Below, piece after piece: positions 63,766-64,000 of a stretch of DNA of 64,000 nt. This DNA is from Rosettibacter primus (GTDB lineage Bacteria; Bacteroidota; Ignavibacteria; Ignavibacteriales; Melioribacteraceae). Location of the stretch: NCBI RefSeq assembly GCF_036860675.1, contig NZ_JAYKGK010000001.1, positions 1 through 64,000 on the forward strand. The letters run 5' to 3'. A program made the translations under genes and the position numbers. Below the pieces are notes generated by a model that saw only the letters and a program-made list of their open reading frames with translations, ran no database searches and was not told where the DNA came from. Every line of letters starts with the position of its first letter. The stretch's first letter is position 1.

Positions 63766-64000
63766 TCAGGTTTTTTGATAAATTATTTCTCCTTTCTTAA
63801 TAGTCATTAAAGTTAAATTTTGTCCAATATTATAAATAATATCTTTATAATCTTTAACATCAAAAATAGCAAAATCAGCTAGCTTATTAATTTCGATGCT
63901 ACCTGTAATTTGGTCCATGCTGAGTGCTTTTGCAGCATTAATGGTTACAGAAGAAATAATTTCTTCTGCAGTCATTTTCATATAAATTGCTGCAAGACTC
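63766..64000 (-). CDS. hutI: Imidazolonepropionase, C-terminal part (runs off the window)
   Basis: Only the last 77 codons are visible. SLAAIYMKMTAEEIISSVTI, NAAKALSMD, GSIEINKLADFAIFDVKDY and YNIGQNLTLMTIKKGEII match the C terminus of imidazolonepropionase (amidohydrolase family), and ftcD follows at once. The apparent ATG at 63981 is internal. Confidence 0.85.
   Translation of the reverse strand, partial: SLAAIYMKMTAEEIISSVTINAAKALSMDQITGSIEINKLADFAIFDVKDYKDIIYNIGQNLTLMTIKKGEIIYQKT

Overview
The window reads as an AT-rich chromosome segment from the Bacteroidota/Chlorobiota/Ignavibacteriota group. Ignavibacteria (Melioribacter/Ignavibacterium-like) is the best guess. The clues are a type IX secretion sorting domain with the NYPNPFNP motif, TonB receptor plus DUF4249 lipoprotein pairing, DUF6266-like and four-helix-bundle (S23/IVS) genes, NifJ-type pyruvate:ferredoxin oxidoreductase and a K+-dependent-type membrane pyrophosphatase. 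The taxonomic call is inference. No rRNA, tRNA or CRISPR array was recognised.

Layout. 0.2-4.9 kb: TonB-dependent receptor, DUF4249 lipoprotein and a PEGA/propeller lipoprotein, translationally coupled. 5.1-10.1 kb: a LolA-like protein, two FtsX-type permeases, their ATPase and a beta-barrel protein, probably one lipoprotein/outer-membrane export operon. 10.1-13.9 kb: gene-poor, with one DUF6266-like gene and a dense array of small imperfect palindromes. 13.9-15.7 kb: a sigma-like factor, a small protein and an ImmA/IrrE peptidase. 15.7-41.8 kb: a large surface-polysaccharide locus. It holds fcl, gmd, a GDP-mannose 3,5-epimerase-like gene, a flippase, a Wzy-like polymerase, six glycosyltransferases (GT4, GT2 and WecG types), two initiating sugar-phosphate transferases, two YjbH-like copies and three broken methyltransferases. 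It is interrupted by four-helix-bundle genes, a DUF4258/DUF2283 pair and a DUF4143 ATPase. 41.9-46.1 kb: a 1417-residue T9SS cargo protein on the minus strand. 46.5-51.1 kb: nifJ and a dihydroorotate dehydrogenase-like gene. 52.1-53.5 kb (minus): superoxide dismutase, IscA-type protein and a small unknown. 53.7-60.7 kb: hppA, proline dehydrogenase, tsaD, mltG and an Ig-like lipoprotein. 60.8-64.0 kb (minus): namZ, a cyclodeaminase-type protein, ftcD and the end of hutI, i.e. histidine degradation.

The most unusual material is repetitive. (1) Four-helix-bundle genes sit between heptamer or AATTAAG-type minisatellites that are inverted on the two sides, so each transcript could fold into a long stem with the gene in the loop, like the intervening sequences of 23S rRNA that carry the same family. 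The same minisatellite sequence occurs in frame inside fcl and, inverted, inside gmd. (2) Palindromic TCATTCTGA...AAGAATCT elements keep their outer arms while the tip stem is replaced by different self-complementary sequences at corresponding positions of a 700-bp tandem duplication. (3) Imperfect palindromes of ACACAGAT words surround duplicated or inserted genes. (4) Three methyltransferase genes of the polysaccharide locus are each broken by an in-frame stop, one TAA, one TAG and one TGA.
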